A stretch of DNA of 64,000 nt from Streptococcus plurextorum DSM 22810 (GCF_000423745.1 NZ_AUIO01000006.1:40671-104670), one strand, 5' to 3'. Numbered from the stretch's first letter, positions 1-8,850 are shown. A program made the numbers and translations. The notes: generated from the letters alone by a model not told the origin.

Positions 1-1
1 C

Positions 2-568
2 ATTTATGAAAAAGGAGACCAAAAGGTTGCGGTCATGAAAGCCCTGCTTGGGGCTCCTGCTCTGGTAGGGACTTTAGAAGAACTAAAGGTGGCTGGTTTT
101 AAACACTTTATCATTTTTGGTACCTGTGGCGTCTTAGATGGCAGTCTTGAGAGCAATAAACTCATTGTCCCGACGACCAGCCTGCGTGATGAAGGTGTGT
201 CTTATCATTATGCGCCAGCTTCTGATGAGATTGGTTACTCAGTGACACACATGGCGCACTTTACAGGCATCTTGGACAAGCACAGCATTCCTTATGTGTC
301 CTGTAAGGCTTGGACGACAGATGCCTTTTACCGCGAAACACCAGATAAAGTAGCGCGTCGTAAGGCGGCAGGCGCTCAGGTAGTAGATATGGAATGGTCT
401 GCGGTTGCTGCTTGGGCGCAATTCCGCCAAGCTGATGTCTACCATTTCTTCTACACATCGGATTTTGTCGACCATGAAGGGGAATGGGATGCTAGAGAAG
501 GGCACGACGAAACGGACCTTCTCCACTTTTTTGATATCACACTCAAGATAGCAGGAGAATTATCCTAA
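2..568 (+). CDS. Nucleoside phosphorylase, PNP/UDP family, 5' end outside window
   Basis: The frame is already open at base 2 and has no start before the window edge; the first internal Met is at base 35. About 188 residues are visible, so roughly 65-70 N-terminal residues of a typical ~255-residue member are missing. The family splits nucleosides with phosphate into free base and sugar phosphate in the cytoplasm. The segment VVDMEWSAVAAWA matches the conserved acidic Met-Glu ribose-binding region, and FGTCGVLD resembles the central glycine-rich loop. Purine versus uridine specificity cannot be decided from this part. A terminator follows directly. Confidence 0.85.
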   Translation: MYEKGDQKVAVMKALLGAPALVGTLEELKVAGFKHFIIFGTCGVLDGSLESNKLIVPTTSLRDEGVSYHYAPASDEIGYSVTHMAHFTGILDKHSIPYVSCKAWTTDAFYRETPDKVARRKAAGAQVVDMEWSAVAAWAQFRQADVYHFFYTSDFVDHEGEWDAREGHDETDLLHFFDITLKIAGELS

Positions 569-574
569 AGTGAG

Positions 575-599
575 AGTCTCGGTCTGAGGCTCTTTTTGT
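575..599 (+). terminator. Rho-independent terminator after the nucleoside phosphorylase
   Basis: AGAGTCTC (575-582) pairs with GAGGCTCT (588-595, one G-T pair) around a 5-base loop and runs into a T tract. An extended -10 (TGG then TATAAT at 602-607) follows at once and would start the cysS transcript. Confidence 0.8.
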
Positions 600-631
600 G
601 GTATAATGGAAGATAAGAAAGTGAGGCTATT

Positions 632-865
632 ATGAAAAAACTATATAATCGCTTGCAACTATTAAAACTTATCTCGACCTACTGTTTGGGAGTAGTCGGC
701 ATTAGTTTAGTAGTGGCTTTTATCCAACAAAAATGGGGGATTGTGATAGCGGCTGCGATTATGGTGATGGCGATGTCTTATGTGAACGCGATGCTTGAGC
801 AATCCATGAAAGAGTTAAAAGATAGTCAATCACTAGAAACAAGGAAAGAGAACGACAATGATTAA
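632..865 (+). CDS. Small two-pass membrane protein upstream of cysS
   Basis: A 77-residue protein I do not recognise. Residues about 12-30 and 34-55 are hydrophobic and look like two membrane segments. The C-terminus is charged (Lys, Glu, Asp) and probably cytoplasmic. The start is supported by GTGAGG eight bases upstream and by the extended -10 TATAAT at 602-607. Its 3' end overlaps the cysS start by 8 bases, so the two are probably translationally coupled. No enzymatic motif is visible; function unknown. Confidence 0.75.
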   Translation: MKKLYNRLQLLKLISTYCLGVVGISLVVAFIQQKWGIVIAAAIMVMAMSYVNAMLEQSMKELKDSQSLETRKENDND

Positions 866-2201
866 GATTTATAACACCCTCACACGTGATTTGGAAGTTT
901 TTATACCTCTTACTGAAAATACCGTCAAGATGTATGTCTGCGGTCCAACGGTTTACAACTATATCCATATCGGAAATGCTCGGAGTGTGGTGGCTTTTGA
1001 TACCATCCGTCGCTATTTTGAATACCGTGGCTTTGATGTGACCTACATCTCAAACTTTACAGATGTGGATGACAAGATTATCAAGGCTGCGAGTGTTGCA
1101 GGCATGACAACCAAGGAACTGTCTGATAAGTTTATCGCTGCCTTCAAAGAAGATGTGGAAAAACTGGGTGTCAAACCCGCCACCAAAAATCCTCGTGTCA
1201 TCGACTACATGGATGAAATCATTGATTTTGTGCAGGTCTTGATTGACAAGGGTTACGCCTATGAAGCGGCTGGTGATGTTTATTTTCGTGTGGAAAAGGC
1301 TGAAAACTATGCCCGATTGGCCAACAAAACCCTATCTGACTTAGAGGCGGGGGCTTCTGGTCGGGTTGAGGGAGAAGGTCAACTCAAGGAACATCCTTTT
1401 GATTTTGCCCTTTGGAAATCTACTAAACAGGGTGAAGTATCTTGGGAAAGCCCTTGGGGGCTTGGCCGCCCAGGCTGGCATATCGAATGCTCGGTCATGG
1501 CGACAGAGATTTTGGGAGATACCATTGACATTCACGGTGGGGGGGCGGACTTGGAATTCCCCCACCATACCAATGAAATCGCCCAGTCCGAGTGCAAGAC
1601 AGGTCAGACTTTTGCGAATTATTGGATGCACAATGCCATGCTCAATATCAACGATGAGAAGATGTCCAAGTCCTTGGGCAATTTCCTGACAGCACATGAC
1701 ATGTTGGAACAAATTGACGGGCAAATCTTGCGATTCTTCCTAGCCACCCAGCACTACCGCCGTCCACTCAACTACACTGAGAAGGCTATTTCAGATGCGG
1801 AAATCAATCTCAAATACCTGAAAAATACCTACACCCAGCCTTTGTCGGCTGTGTCAGACGATGCAGGTTTGGCCAAACACTTGGCAGCCTTTGAAGCAGC
1901 CATGGATGATGATTTCAATGCGGCAAATGGGATTACGGCTATCTTTGACTTTGCCAAGTGGATCAACTCAGGCAACTATGATGAAACTGTCAAAGAAGCG
2001 TTTGGGAAAATGCTGGAAGTGTTCGGTATTGTCTTTGAAGAGGAAGTCTTGGACAGCGAGATTGAGGCCTTGATAGCAGAACGCCAAACAGCTCGTGCCA
2101 ATCGGGATTTTGCGACGGCTGACCGTATTCGTGATGAATTGGCAGCTCAGGGCATCAAGCTCTTGGATACCAAGGATGGTGTGAGGTGGACACGTGACTA
2201 A
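858..2201 (+). CDS. cysS: Cysteine--tRNA ligase
   Basis: Charges tRNA-Cys with cysteine in the cytoplasm. The 447-residue length is normal for the bacterial class I enzyme. Cys28 in YVCGPTVYN, a zinc-site position, precedes the HIGN signature at residues 37-40. The KMSKS loop is at 268-272, and GWHIECS and HHTNEIAQSE, which carry other zinc ligands, lie between them. The C-terminal part is the helical anticodon-binding domain. The gene overlaps the small gene upstream and mrnC downstream by 8 bases each, so it is operonic. Confidence 0.97.
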   Translation: MIKIYNTLTRDLEVFIPLTENTVKMYVCGPTVYNYIHIGNARSVVAFDTIRRYFEYRGFDVTYISNFTDVDDKIIKAASVAGMTTKELSDKFIAAFKEDVEKLGVKPATKNPRVIDYMDEIIDFVQVLIDKGYAYEAAGDVYFRVEKAENYARLANKTLSDLEAGASGRVEGEGQLKEHPFDFALWKSTKQGEVSWESPWGLGRPGWHIECSVMATEILGDTIDIHGGGADLEFPHHTNEIAQSECKTGQTFANYWMHNAMLNINDEKMSKSLGNFLTAHDMLEQIDGQILRFFLATQHYRRPLNYTEKAISDAEINLKYLKNTYTQPLSAVSDDAGLAKHLAAFEAAMDDDFNAANGITAIFDFAKWINSGNYDETVKEAFGKMLEVFGIVFEEEVLDSEIEALIAERQTARANRDFATADRIRDELAAQGIKLLDTKDGVRWTRD

Positions 2202-2589
2202 GGCAGTAGATGTCAATCTCATCAACGGCATTGCCCTGGCTTTTGAAGGGGATGCGGTGTATTCTTTGTACATTCGTCATCACTTGATTTTCCAAGGGCA
2301 GACCAGACCCAATCAGTTGCACCGCCTAGCTACTCGCTACGTGTCGGCTAAGGCACAAGCTGCCCTAATCACAAAAATGCTAGAAGCACAGCTTTTAACC
2401 GAAAAAGAAGAAGACATCTATCGCAGAGGGCGTAACGCCAATAGCAATACCAAGGCGAAGAACACTGATATCATCACCTACAAGATGTCCACAGGCTTTG
2501 AAGCGGTTATGGGCTACCTGCACATGACAGGACAAATTGAACGCTTGGAGGAGCTGATTGCTTGGTGCATCAAGGAAGTGGAGAAGTAA
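2194..2589 (+). CDS. mrnC: Mini-ribonuclease III
   Basis: 131 residues. Mini-III is an RNase III catalytic domain without the double-stranded-RNA-binding domain, known from Bacillus to mature 23S rRNA ends. The N-terminal segment with FEGDAVYS corresponds to the conserved acidic catalytic segment, and the length fits a free-standing RNase III domain. The start is GTG at 2194, overlapping the cysS stop by 8 bases. Position directly after cysS and before rlmB is the usual Firmicutes order, placing rRNA processing next to rRNA methylation. Confidence 0.93.
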   Translation: MTKAVDVNLINGIALAFEGDAVYSLYIRHHLIFQGQTRPNQLHRLATRYVSAKAQAALITKMLEAQLLTEKEEDIYRRGRNANSNTKAKNTDIITYKMSTGFEAVMGYLHMTGQIERLEELIAWCIKEVEK

Positions 2590-2593
2590 GGCA

Positions 2594-3328
2594 ATGAAGG
2601 AACAACAAAATGACATCGTTTACGGCGTACATGCTGTGGCGGAAAGTTTACAAGCCAACACTGGTAATAAACTTTATATCCAGGACGATTTACGCGGGAA
2701 AAATGTCGATAAAATCAAAGATTTAGCAGCAGAGAAAAAAGTGTCCATTTCATGGACGCCAAAAAAGACACTCAATGAGATGACACAAGGTGCCGTCCAT
2801 CAAGGCTTTGTTTTGCGTGTGTCGGAGTTTGCCTATGCGGAGTTATCAGATATTCTGGAAAAGGCAGAGCAGGAAGACAATCCACTTATTCTCATCCTAG
2901 ATGGTCTGACAGACCCTCATAACTTTGGCTCTATTTTGCGAACCGCTGATGCCACTCAGGTAGCAGGGATTATCATTCCAAAACACCGTGCGGTTGGGGT
3001 GACGCCCGTTGTGGCCAAGACCTCTACGGGTGCGGTGGAGCATGTGCCAATTGCGCGTGTGACGAACCTTAGTCAGACCCTTGATAAGCTCAAGGAAGCT
3101 GGTTACTGGATTTTTGGGACAGATATGAACGGAACCCCAAGCCACAAGTGGAATACCAAAGGGAAACTTGCTCTAATCATCGGTAATGAAGGGAAAGGCA
3201 TTTCTGCTAATATCAAAAAGCAGGTGGACGAGATGATAACCATTCCCATGAAAGGGCATGTGCAAAGTCTGAACGCCAGCGTAGCTGCGGCTGTACTCAT
3301 GTATGAGGTTTTCAGAAATAAATGTTAA
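2594..3328 (+). CDS. rlmB: 23S rRNA (guanosine-2'-O-)-methyltransferase RlmB
   Basis: SPOUT-class SAM-dependent methyltransferase of the TrmH/RlmB family, expected to methylate 23S rRNA G2251. The N-terminal substrate-binding domain starts with DIVYGVHAV. The catalytic knot contains LDGLTDPHNFGSILRTAD, IIGNEGKGIS and the final MKGHVQSLNASVAAA motif. I use ATG 2594 (244 residues), which has a purine-rich SD after the mrnC stop. An in-frame TTG at 2558 inside mrnC would only add 12 non-conserved residues. Confidence 0.95.
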   Translation: MKEQQNDIVYGVHAVAESLQANTGNKLYIQDDLRGKNVDKIKDLAAEKKVSISWTPKKTLNEMTQGAVHQGFVLRVSEFAYAELSDILEKAEQEDNPLILILDGLTDPHNFGSILRTADATQVAGIIIPKHRAVGVTPVVAKTSTGAVEHVPIARVTNLSQTLDKLKEAGYWIFGTDMNGTPSHKWNTKGKLALIIGNEGKGISANIKKQVDEMITIPMKGHVQSLNASVAAAVLMYEVFRNKC

Positions 3329-3352
3329 AAGCTGAGGCACGCCTCAGCTTTT
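3327..3352. terminator. Bidirectional terminator between rlmB and def
   Basis: A perfect 12-base inverted repeat, AAAAGCTGAGGC (3327-3338) and its complement (3341-3352), with A and T tracts on both sides serves the convergent rlmB and def genes. It includes the last bases of the def frame. Confidence 0.9.
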
Positions 3353-3965
3353 AGTCTAAAATAATGACACCTTCTTCAACTTTGAAGGGTTCAGCAATAT
3401 TGATGCGATCGTAAAACATGACACCATTGAGGTGGTCAATTTCGTGCTGGACAACAATAGCGTTATACCCTTTAAATTTCACTTTTTGCGTTTGTCCGTC
3501 TTTATCGATATATTCAACCGTAATCCGTGCATGGCGAGGCACATAGCCTTCGATGAGGCGATCAACGGACAGACAGCCTTCGCCATCTGCGAGTGCCGCT
3601 TGTTGTACGGAATGAGCGACGATTTTTGGGTTGTACATAATCGCTTGGAGGCTGTAGGCTTCCTTAGGAGGATTGCCTTCACTATCCTCAGGATTTGGTA
3701 CCAGACAAGCAATGATGCGTTTTGAGACGTCTAGCTGTGGTGCAGCAAGACCAACACCGCCACGCAAGCCCATTTTTTCAGCAACAACTGGATCTTGAGA
3801 GTTCTTTAAAAATTGCATCATTTTTTCACCCAAGATGATGTCATCGTCCGTTAATGGCAGAGCGACTTCGGTAGCTTTTTCACGGAGAGTCGGGTGACCC
3901 TCACGAATAATATCCTCCATGTTAATTAAATGCGCAGCTTTAATCAATCTTTCTTGTGCAGTCAT
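3351..3965 (-). CDS. def: Peptide deformylase
   Basis: Removes the formyl group from nascent N-terminal formyl-Met; cytoplasmic metalloenzyme. All three family motifs are present in a 204-residue protein: GVGLAAPQ (70-77), EGCLS (129-133, metal ligand Cys131) and QHEIDH (173-178, metal ligands His174 and His178, catalytic Glu175). The length and the N-terminal extension before [12 protein letters not shown] are typical of the streptococcal type 2 enzyme. The start has GGGAG a few bases upstream. Monocistronic, with a shared terminator. Confidence 0.97.
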   Translation of the reverse strand: MTAQERLIKAAHLINMEDIIREGHPTLREKATEVALPLTDDDIILGEKMMQFLKNSQDPVVAEKMGLRGGVGLAAPQLDVSKRIIACLVPNPEDSEGNPPKEAYSLQAIMYNPKIVAHSVQQAALADGEGCLSVDRLIEGYVPRHARITVEYIDKDGQTQKVKFKGYNAIVVQHEIDHLNGVMFYDRINIAEPFKVEEGVIILD

Positions 3966-4227
3966 ATCAATCTCCCTTACCTACAATGATGAGTCTAGTT
4001 TACCATAAAATAATCCGCTAGCAAAGGCAGAAGCAGAAGTTAGACGGATATAAAAGAGTGATTTTGTTGGCTTAAAGCATCTTGAAGGGAGATAAATGGC
4101 TAAAGGTGAGTCCTCTTTGCTAGGAGCTTCAATTGCTGATTGCTGATGGGGCGATTACGGTCACCGTGCAACACTTTTTGAGACATTGTAACGCAACATG
4201 TTTGAGCAATTGAAAAGATAAAATTAG

Positions 4228-4256
4228 TTGACTCGGGTTGGCTATTTTGCTAAAAT
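4228..4256 (+). promoter_or_regulatory. Promoter of rpsO
   Basis: TTGACT (4228-4233), 17-base spacer, TAAAAT (4251-4256) with an extended TGC element. The rest of the 379-base gap between def and rpsO shows no convincing gene. Confidence 0.8.
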
Positions 4257-4284
4257 GGAAAGGTCTTAAAGACAAATAACTCTT

Positions 4285-4344
4285 TCTTGGTCGTAGGAAC
4301 GCCAACCTGCTACTCGGATGGAGCCAAATAAAAGGAGAATTATC
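4285..4344 (+). promoter_or_regulatory. rpsO mRNA leader with foldable segment
   Basis: The transcribed leader can form stem-loops, for example GTAG with CTAC plus an inner GG/CC pair, before a strong SD AAAGGAG (4331-4337). S15 commonly binds its own leader in other Firmicutes. An S15 autoregulatory site is therefore plausible here, but I infer it from position only. Confidence 0.4.
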
Positions 4345-4614
4345 ATGGCAATCTCAAAAGAGAAAAAAAATGAAATCATTGCACAATATGCACGTCACGA
4401 AGGTGACACAGGTTCTGTAGAGGTTCAAGTTGCTGTCCTTACTTGGGAAATCAACCACCTTAACGACCACATCAAACAACACAAAAAAGACCACGCAACT
4501 TACCGTGGTTTGATGAAAAAAATCGGTCACCGTCGTAACCTTTTGGCATACCTTCGTCGTACAGACGTTAACCGTTACCGCGATTTGATTGCGTCACTTG
4601 GTCTTCGTCGTTAA
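4345..4614 (+). CDS. rpsO: 30S ribosomal protein S15
   Basis: 89-residue primary 16S rRNA-binding protein. The sequence from [11 protein letters not shown] through [34 protein letters not shown] and LRRTDVNRY is full-length S15. ATG 4345 is chosen because AAAGGAG (4331-4337) sits correctly upstream. An upstream in-frame ATG at 4318 precedes that SD and is not the start. Monocistronic with its own promoter and terminator. Confidence 0.98.
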   Translation: MAISKEKKNEIIAQYARHEGDTGSVEVQVAVLTWEINHLNDHIKQHKKDHATYRGLMKKIGHRRNLLAYLRRTDVNRYRDLIASLGLRR

Positions 4615-4698
4615 GATTAAGAAAATAAAAGCCTTAAAAATCCGTATGAGATAGACCTCTAACAAGATGTCTTCTCTCTGGGGATTAGGTTTTATTTA

Positions 4699-4731
4699 GC
4701 ATCCTGGTGATCAGGATGCTTTTCTTTTTTT
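4699..4731 (+). terminator. Terminator after rpsO
   Basis: GCATCCTG (4699-4706) pairs with CAGGATGC (4712-4719), then a long T-rich tract. The remaining gap to rpoE holds a possible longer fold (4627-4698) and the rpoE promoter; no gene seen. Confidence 0.9.
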
Positions 4732-4949
4732 GGAATTTTAGGACAAGCGTTTTTGTTGTTTACTTGTGGACTTGTACTCACAAGGTCCCTATGCTGTGAG
4801 TCGGCTTTTACTTTTGGTTTTTGCAAAAAAATGCCATAAAATGGTCTGGGTATTGCTGTTGACTTCTAGGTGTCGACTCTTTTGACCGTAAAATGATGTC
4901 AAGGTATCATGAGGTTAACGGTTTCGTCACATTTTCCCATAAAAAACTT

Positions 4950-4978
4950 TTGACGAATAGGCTTTTTTAGCGTAAAAT
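4950..4978 (+). promoter_or_regulatory. Promoter of rpoE
   Basis: TTGACG (4950-4955), 17-base spacer, TAAAAT (4973-4978): a near-consensus sigma-A promoter about 50 bases before the chosen start. Confidence 0.8.
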
Positions 4979-5027
4979 AGTAAGGAATATAAAAGGGGCT
5001 ACGATGCCCTTGAGAAGGAGAGCAGCT

Positions 5028-5597
5028 TTGGAACTAGAAGTATTTGCTGGACAAGAAAAAAGCGAATTGTCAATGATTGAAGTGGCGCGTGCGATTCTGG
5101 AGACACGAGGCCGTGGCGATGAGATGTATTTTAGCGACTTGGTCAATGAGATTCAAACTTATTTAGAAAAATCTGATGCGGCTATCCGTGAAGCGCTACC
5201 GTTTTTCTACTCGGACTTGAATACCGACGGTAGTTTTATCCCGCTTGGTGATAACAAATGGGGCTTGCGTTCTTGGTATGCGATTGATGAAATTGATGAA
5301 GAAATCATTAGTCTTGAAGAAGACGATGAAGATGCACCAAAACGTAAGAAAAAACGTGTCAATGCCTTTATGGACGACGATGAGGCGATTGATTACTCTG
5401 ATGATGATCCAGAAGATGAGGAGTACGACTCTTCACGCGATGGGTTGGAATATGATGATGACAATCCAGATGATGAAAAATCAGAAGTGGATTCTTATGA
5501 CTCAGAGTTAAATGAAATTATACCAGATGAAGATTTGGATGAAGAGGTCGAACTCAACGAAGAAGATGATGACTTCTCAGATGACGATGATGTCTAA
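5028..5597 (+). CDS. rpoE: DNA-directed RNA polymerase delta subunit
   Basis: Delta is a Gram-positive RNA polymerase subunit that promotes enzyme recycling and affects promoter selectivity. The N-terminal half ([19 protein letters not shown] to about residue 90) is the folded HARE-HTH-like domain. The C-terminal half is an extremely acidic Asp/Glu-rich tail, as expected. I choose TTG 5028 (189 residues) because AAGGAG (5015-5020) is 7 bases upstream and family members begin with this segment; the in-frame ATG at 5004 lies before the SD. Confidence 0.95.
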   Translation: MELEVFAGQEKSELSMIEVARAILETRGRGDEMYFSDLVNEIQTYLEKSDAAIREALPFFYSDLNTDGSFIPLGDNKWGLRSWYAIDEIDEEIISLEEDDEDAPKRKKKRVNAFMDDDEAIDYSDDDPEDEEYDSSRDGLEYDDDNPDDEKSEVDSYDSELNEIIPDEDLDEEVELNEEDDDFSDDDDV

Positions 5598-5601
5598 TTA
5601 G

Positions 5602-5629
5602 AAGCTCCTTAGTGAGCTTTTTTATTTTT
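5602..5629 (+). terminator. Terminator after rpoE
   Basis: AAGCTC (5602-5607) pairs with GAGCTT (5614-5619) around a 6-base loop and runs into TTTTTTATTTTT. Confidence 0.8.
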
Positions 5630-5732
5630 CCTAACCACTTAGTCTGCCTAAGTAACCAGATAGTCAAATAGCCCTGACATCCTAGAAAAAATGTGTTATC
5701 TTAGATAAAAATAACCAATAAGGGAGATAGAA

Positions 5733-6044
5733 ATGAAACGATTGATTTTAGGACTTTTGATGTTACTGGTTGCTGGTGTATTGTTATTTCAGGAGCATTT
5801 AGGTGGGCATAGGCTTGATTTACCACTGTGGGTATTAATTTGTAGCCTCATCTTTGTTACTGGATTTTTTGCTAATGCAATGAAGAGAGATTGGGTAGGA
5901 GCTTTTGGGAGCTTGGCTATTTTAGCTATTATTTTGAATGCTTACTATGACTGGTTGGCTATTGGGACTGGAAGCCTGGTTATGGCTTTAATTTTAGCTG
6001 TTTTAGGATTTCAATTGCTCTTTAAAATAGAAGGGAGAAAGTAA
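5733..6044 (+). CDS. Small four-pass membrane protein, unknown function
   Basis: 103 residues, almost entirely hydrophobic, with probable membrane segments near residues 4-20, 31-48, 55-70 and 77-97, separated by short loops (EHLGGHRLD, NAMKRD). The C-terminus is basic (KIEGRK). GGGAG upstream supports the ATG. I recognise no family. It stands alone between the rpoE terminator and the gltX promoter. Confidence 0.7.
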   Translation: MKRLILGLLMLLVAGVLLFQEHLGGHRLDLPLWVLICSLIFVTGFFANAMKRDWVGAFGSLAILAIILNAYYDWLAIGTGSLVMALILAVLGFQLLFKIEGRK

Positions 6045-6100
6045 GGCAAGACTGTTTTTTATGAGCGAGAATTAAGTTGGCTTTATTTTTTCAGATTTAG

Positions 6101-6109
6101 TGCTATAAT
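6101..6109 (+). promoter_or_regulatory. Extended -10 promoter of gltX
   Basis: TGC followed by TATAAT (6104-6109). The -35 is weak at optimal spacing, as often with extended -10 promoters. Confidence 0.7.
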
Positions 6110-6136
6110 AGTAATGTTTGACTAACTATTAAGAGG

Positions 6137-6191
6137 AAAGGAACTAAAATTGATAGAATTAGCTCATTTCTATCAACTTGGTATCTGAATT
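6137..6191 (+). promoter_or_regulatory. gltX leader: SD, 12-codon upstream ORF and perfect hairpin before the start
   Basis: A good SD (AAAGGA, 6137-6142) does not serve gltX but a TTG at 6150, which opens a 12-codon ORF (MIELAHFYQLGI) ending at TGA 6186-6188. This ORF is in the gltX frame and ends one codon before the gltX ATG. TTGATAGAA (6150-6158) and TTCTATCAA (6168-6176) form a perfect 9-bp stem. No SD lies directly before ATG 6192. Translation of gltX may therefore depend on reinitiation or on RNA folding. Confidence 0.6.
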
Positions 6192-7646
6192 ATGACCAAA
6201 CCAATTCGTGTGCGTTACGCACCAAGTCCAACGGGACTCTTGCATATCGGAAATGCTCGTACAGCATTGTTTAACTATCTTTTTGCTCGCCATCACGGCG
6301 GTGATTTTATCATTCGTATCGAAGATACGGACCGCAAACGCCATGTGGAAGACGGTGAGCGTTCTCAGCTGGAAAACCTGCGTTGGTTGGGCATTGACTG
6401 GGATGAGAGTCCAGAAACCCACGACCAATACCGCCAGTCTGAGCGTTTGGATATTTACCAGAAGTATGTGGATGAGCTCTTGGCAGAAGGCAAGGCCTAC
6501 AAGTCTTACGTGACAGAAGAAGAGTTGGCGGCGGAGCGTGAGCGTCAGGAAGCTGCGGGTGAAACACCTCGCTATATCAATGAATACCTAGGTATGTCTG
6601 AAGATGAAAAAACTGCCTATATCGCAGAGCGTGAGGCGGCTGGCATTGTCCCAACTGTCCGCTTGGCTGTTAATGAAGCTGGTATCTACAAGTGGAATGA
6701 CATGGTTAAGGGCGAGATTGAGTTTGAAGGTGGCAACATCGGTGGCGACTGGGTTATCCAAAAACGTGATGGCTATCCAACCTACAACTTTGCCGTGGTT
6801 ATTGATGATCATTTGATGGAGATTTCGCACGTTATCCGTGGGGATGACCACATTGCCAATACCCCCAAGCAGCTCATGGTCTATGAAGCACTAGGCTGGG
6901 AAGCTCCAGAATTTGCCCACATGACCTTGATTATCAACTCTGCTACGGGTAAAAAATTGTCCAAACGTGACACCAATACTCTTGCTTTTATCGAAGATTA
7001 CCGCAAAAAAGGCTACCTGCCAGAAGCTGTTTTCAACTTTATCACGCTTTTGGGCTGGACTCCTGGTGGTGAGGAAGAAATCTTCTCCAAAGATGAGATT
7101 ATCCAACTCTTTGATGAAAAACGCCTCAGCAAGTCACCAGCTTCCTTCGATCCGAAAAAGTTGGCTTGGATGGGCAATGAGTACATCAAAAAAGCTGATT
7201 TGGAGACCGTTTTTAACCTTGCCAAACCATTCTTGGAAGAGGCTGGTCGCTTGACAGATAAGGCAGAGAAATTGGTGGAACTTTACAAGCCACAGATGTC
7301 ATCAGCAGACGAAATTGTTGGTTTGACAGACCTTTTCTTCTCTGACTTCCCAGAATTGACAGACGAGGAAAAAGAAGTCATGGCGGGAGAGACTGTTCCG
7401 ACTGTCCTCAATGCTCTCAAGGAAAAATTGGAAGCTATGACGGACGAAGATTTCCAACCAGATAACATCTTCCCGCAAATCAAGGCTGTTCAAAAAGAAA
7501 CAGGCATCAAGGGCAAAAACCTCTTCATGCCAATCCGTATCGCCGTTTCAGGCGAAATGCACGGACCAGAGTTGCCAAACACTATTTACCTGCTCGGCCG
7601 TGAAAAATCAATCCAGCATATCGATAATATGTTGAAGAGTTTGTAA
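6192..7646 (+). CDS. gltX: Glutamate--tRNA ligase
   Basis: Non-discriminating class I synthetase that in Firmicutes lacking GlnRS charges both tRNA-Glu and tRNA-Gln; the misacylated Glu-tRNA-Gln is repaired by GatCAB, encoded here at 12.7-15.9 kb. The HIGN motif is at residues 18-21 and KLSKR at 255-259, with [20 protein letters not shown] at the N-terminus. 484 residues, normal length. Single gene with its own promoter and terminator; for the unusual leader see the preceding entry. Confidence 0.97.
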   Translation: MTKPIRVRYAPSPTGLLHIGNARTALFNYLFARHHGGDFIIRIEDTDRKRHVEDGERSQLENLRWLGIDWDESPETHDQYRQSERLDIYQKYVDELLAEGKAYKSYVTEEELAAERERQEAAGETPRYINEYLGMSEDEKTAYIAEREAAGIVPTVRLAVNEAGIYKWNDMVKGEIEFEGGNIGGDWVIQKRDGYPTYNFAVVIDDHLMEISHVIRGDDHIANTPKQLMVYEALGWEAPEFAHMTLIINSATGKKLSKRDTNTLAFIEDYRKKGYLPEAVFNFITLLGWTPGGEEEIFSKDEIIQLFDEKRLSKSPASFDPKKLAWMGNEYIKKADLETVFNLAKPFLEEAGRLTDKAEKLVELYKPQMSSADEIVGLTDLFFSDFPELTDEEKEVMAGETVPTVLNALKEKLEAMTDEDFQPDNIFPQIKAVQKETGIKGKNLFMPIRIAVSGEMHGPELPNTIYLLGREKSIQHIDNMLKSL

Positions 7647-7655
7647 GGACAATAA

Positions 7656-7690
7656 TCCCCGCTGTCGCATGACGGCGGGGATGTTTTTTG
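7656..7690 (+). terminator. Terminator after gltX
   Basis: CCCCGCTGTC (7657-7666) pairs with GACGGCGGGG (7671-7680), one wobble pair, GCAT loop, then TTTTTT. It sits between convergent gltX and galR. Confidence 0.9.
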
Positions 7691-7706
7691 GCTCTTAGAG
7701 AAGGTT

Positions 7707-8714
7707 TTAGAATGATTTACTACTATTGCGTAGGGTCAAGAGGGTGGCAACGGTTTGCATGGTAGGAATATCTGGTGCTTCTCCGATAAGTTGTCTATGA
7801 AGGCTATCCATGGCAAGTATTCCCATTTCCTCAGTAAAGACTGTCACACAGCTAAGCGCTGGAAAGACCTGCTTAGCTACCGCAGTGTCGTTAAAAGAAA
7901 TGATGCTCACCTGATCAGGGACCTTGATATTGGCCTCGTGGAGGGCACGGAGTGCTCCGATTGCTAGGGCGTCACTAGCGATAAAGAATGCCTGAGGCAA
8001 ATCGTCACCTAGCTCAGTTATGGCTCTATTCATCAACTGATAGCCGCTTTCTGATGAAAATCTTCCGATAAAAACATAATCAGAACGATACAGTTTTCGC
8101 TGGCTTAGGAAATTTTTAAAGGTATTGAATCGGGGGTCTATGATAGGAAACTGGTCGTCGCTAGTTGCTTCTTCTCCTGTCAAAATACCAATCTTAGTTT
8201 GTCCTTGGCTGATAAAATGATTGAGCACGTTGGTAACGGAGTTTGTGAAATCTGTTGTGATGCAGCTATGGCCTTGATTTAAGGTGTCGCTGTCGACAAA
8301 TATAAGCTGTTCACATAGCCTCTCTAAGGTTTGGATTTGAGTTTGGCTGTATTTGCCAATGGCGACAATCCCATGACATCCAGCTGCTTGTTCAAGCGGA
8401 GTGTCGTTGAAGAGGCGGATGATATCATAGTTAAGTTCCATGGCTCGACGTTCAACCCCGATGCGGATAGCATAGTAATAGAGGTCGTTAATCTCTTCGG
8501 ATTCGGTATACCATTGGATAATGGCAATTTTTTTACTTTCGGTAGCAGTTGCCAGATTTTTCTGATGACGTGTATAGCCTAAGTCTTCGGCGGCTTGAAA
8601 GATTTTTTGACGGGTCGCATCGCTGACAGACATAGATTTGTCATTGTTTAAGACGCGAGAAACCGTCGCTAAAGAGACATTGACCCGTGCTGCGATGTCT
8701 TTGATGGTAGCCAT
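7707..8714 (-). CDS. galR: Galactose operon repressor, LacI family
   Basis: 335 residues. The N-terminal LacI helix-turn-helix is clear (ATIKDIAARVNVSLATVSRVLN), followed by the periplasmic-binding-protein-like effector domain with ISFNDTAVAKQ. It is divergent from galK with a 136-base intergenic region holding AT-rich inverted repeats, which makes galactose operon control the likely role. A reverse-strand TATAAT (8741-8746) is a probable -10 for galR. The specific name rests on position beside galKTE; whether it acts as repressor or activator is not shown by sequence. Confidence 0.88.
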   Translation of the reverse strand: MATIKDIAARVNVSLATVSRVLNNDKSMSVSDATRQKIFQAAEDLGYTRHQKNLATATESKKIAIIQWYTESEEINDLYYYAIRIGVERRAMELNYDIIRLFNDTPLEQAAGCHGIVAIGKYSQTQIQTLERLCEQLIFVDSDTLNQGHSCITTDFTNSVTNVLNHFISQGQTKIGILTGEEATSDDQFPIIDPRFNTFKNFLSQRKLYRSDYVFIGRFSSESGYQLMNRAITELGDDLPQAFFIASDALAIGALRALHEANIKVPDQVSIISFNDTAVAKQVFPALSCVTVFTEEMGILAMDSLHRQLIGEAPDIPTMQTVATLLTLRNSSKSF

Positions 8715-8767
8715 AGTTTTCTCCTTTGTAGTGTAATGTTATTATAACGGAAAAAGGAAATAAAATA

Positions 8768-8820
8768 AAGTAAAAATTTTACTAATATAAATTGACTTTT
8801 TTACTTATATTAACTATAAT
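8768..8820 (+). promoter_or_regulatory. galK promoter with candidate GalR operators
   Basis: TTGACT (8792-8797), 17-base spacer, TATAAT (8815-8820). Just upstream AGTAAAA-A-TTTTACT (8769-8783) is an inverted repeat with a single central base. A related half-site TTTACTTATATTAA (8800-8813) lies in the spacer, mirroring TTTACTAATATAAA (8779-8792). Repression by steric block is a reasonable inference. Confidence 0.65.
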
Positions 8821-8850
8821 ATAAGCGAGAAATTATTAAGGAGAAACCTT

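Noticed and set aside
239..526. Open frames antisense to or in other frames of core genes, as here and in cysS, gltX, glyS and others
   Set aside because: They mirror the coding bias of the real genes, lack SDs and have no recognisable protein content.
5004..5030. ATG 5004 as the start of rpoE
   Set aside because: It lies before the AAGGAG SD, and the added residues are not part of the delta family; TTG 5028 fits both.
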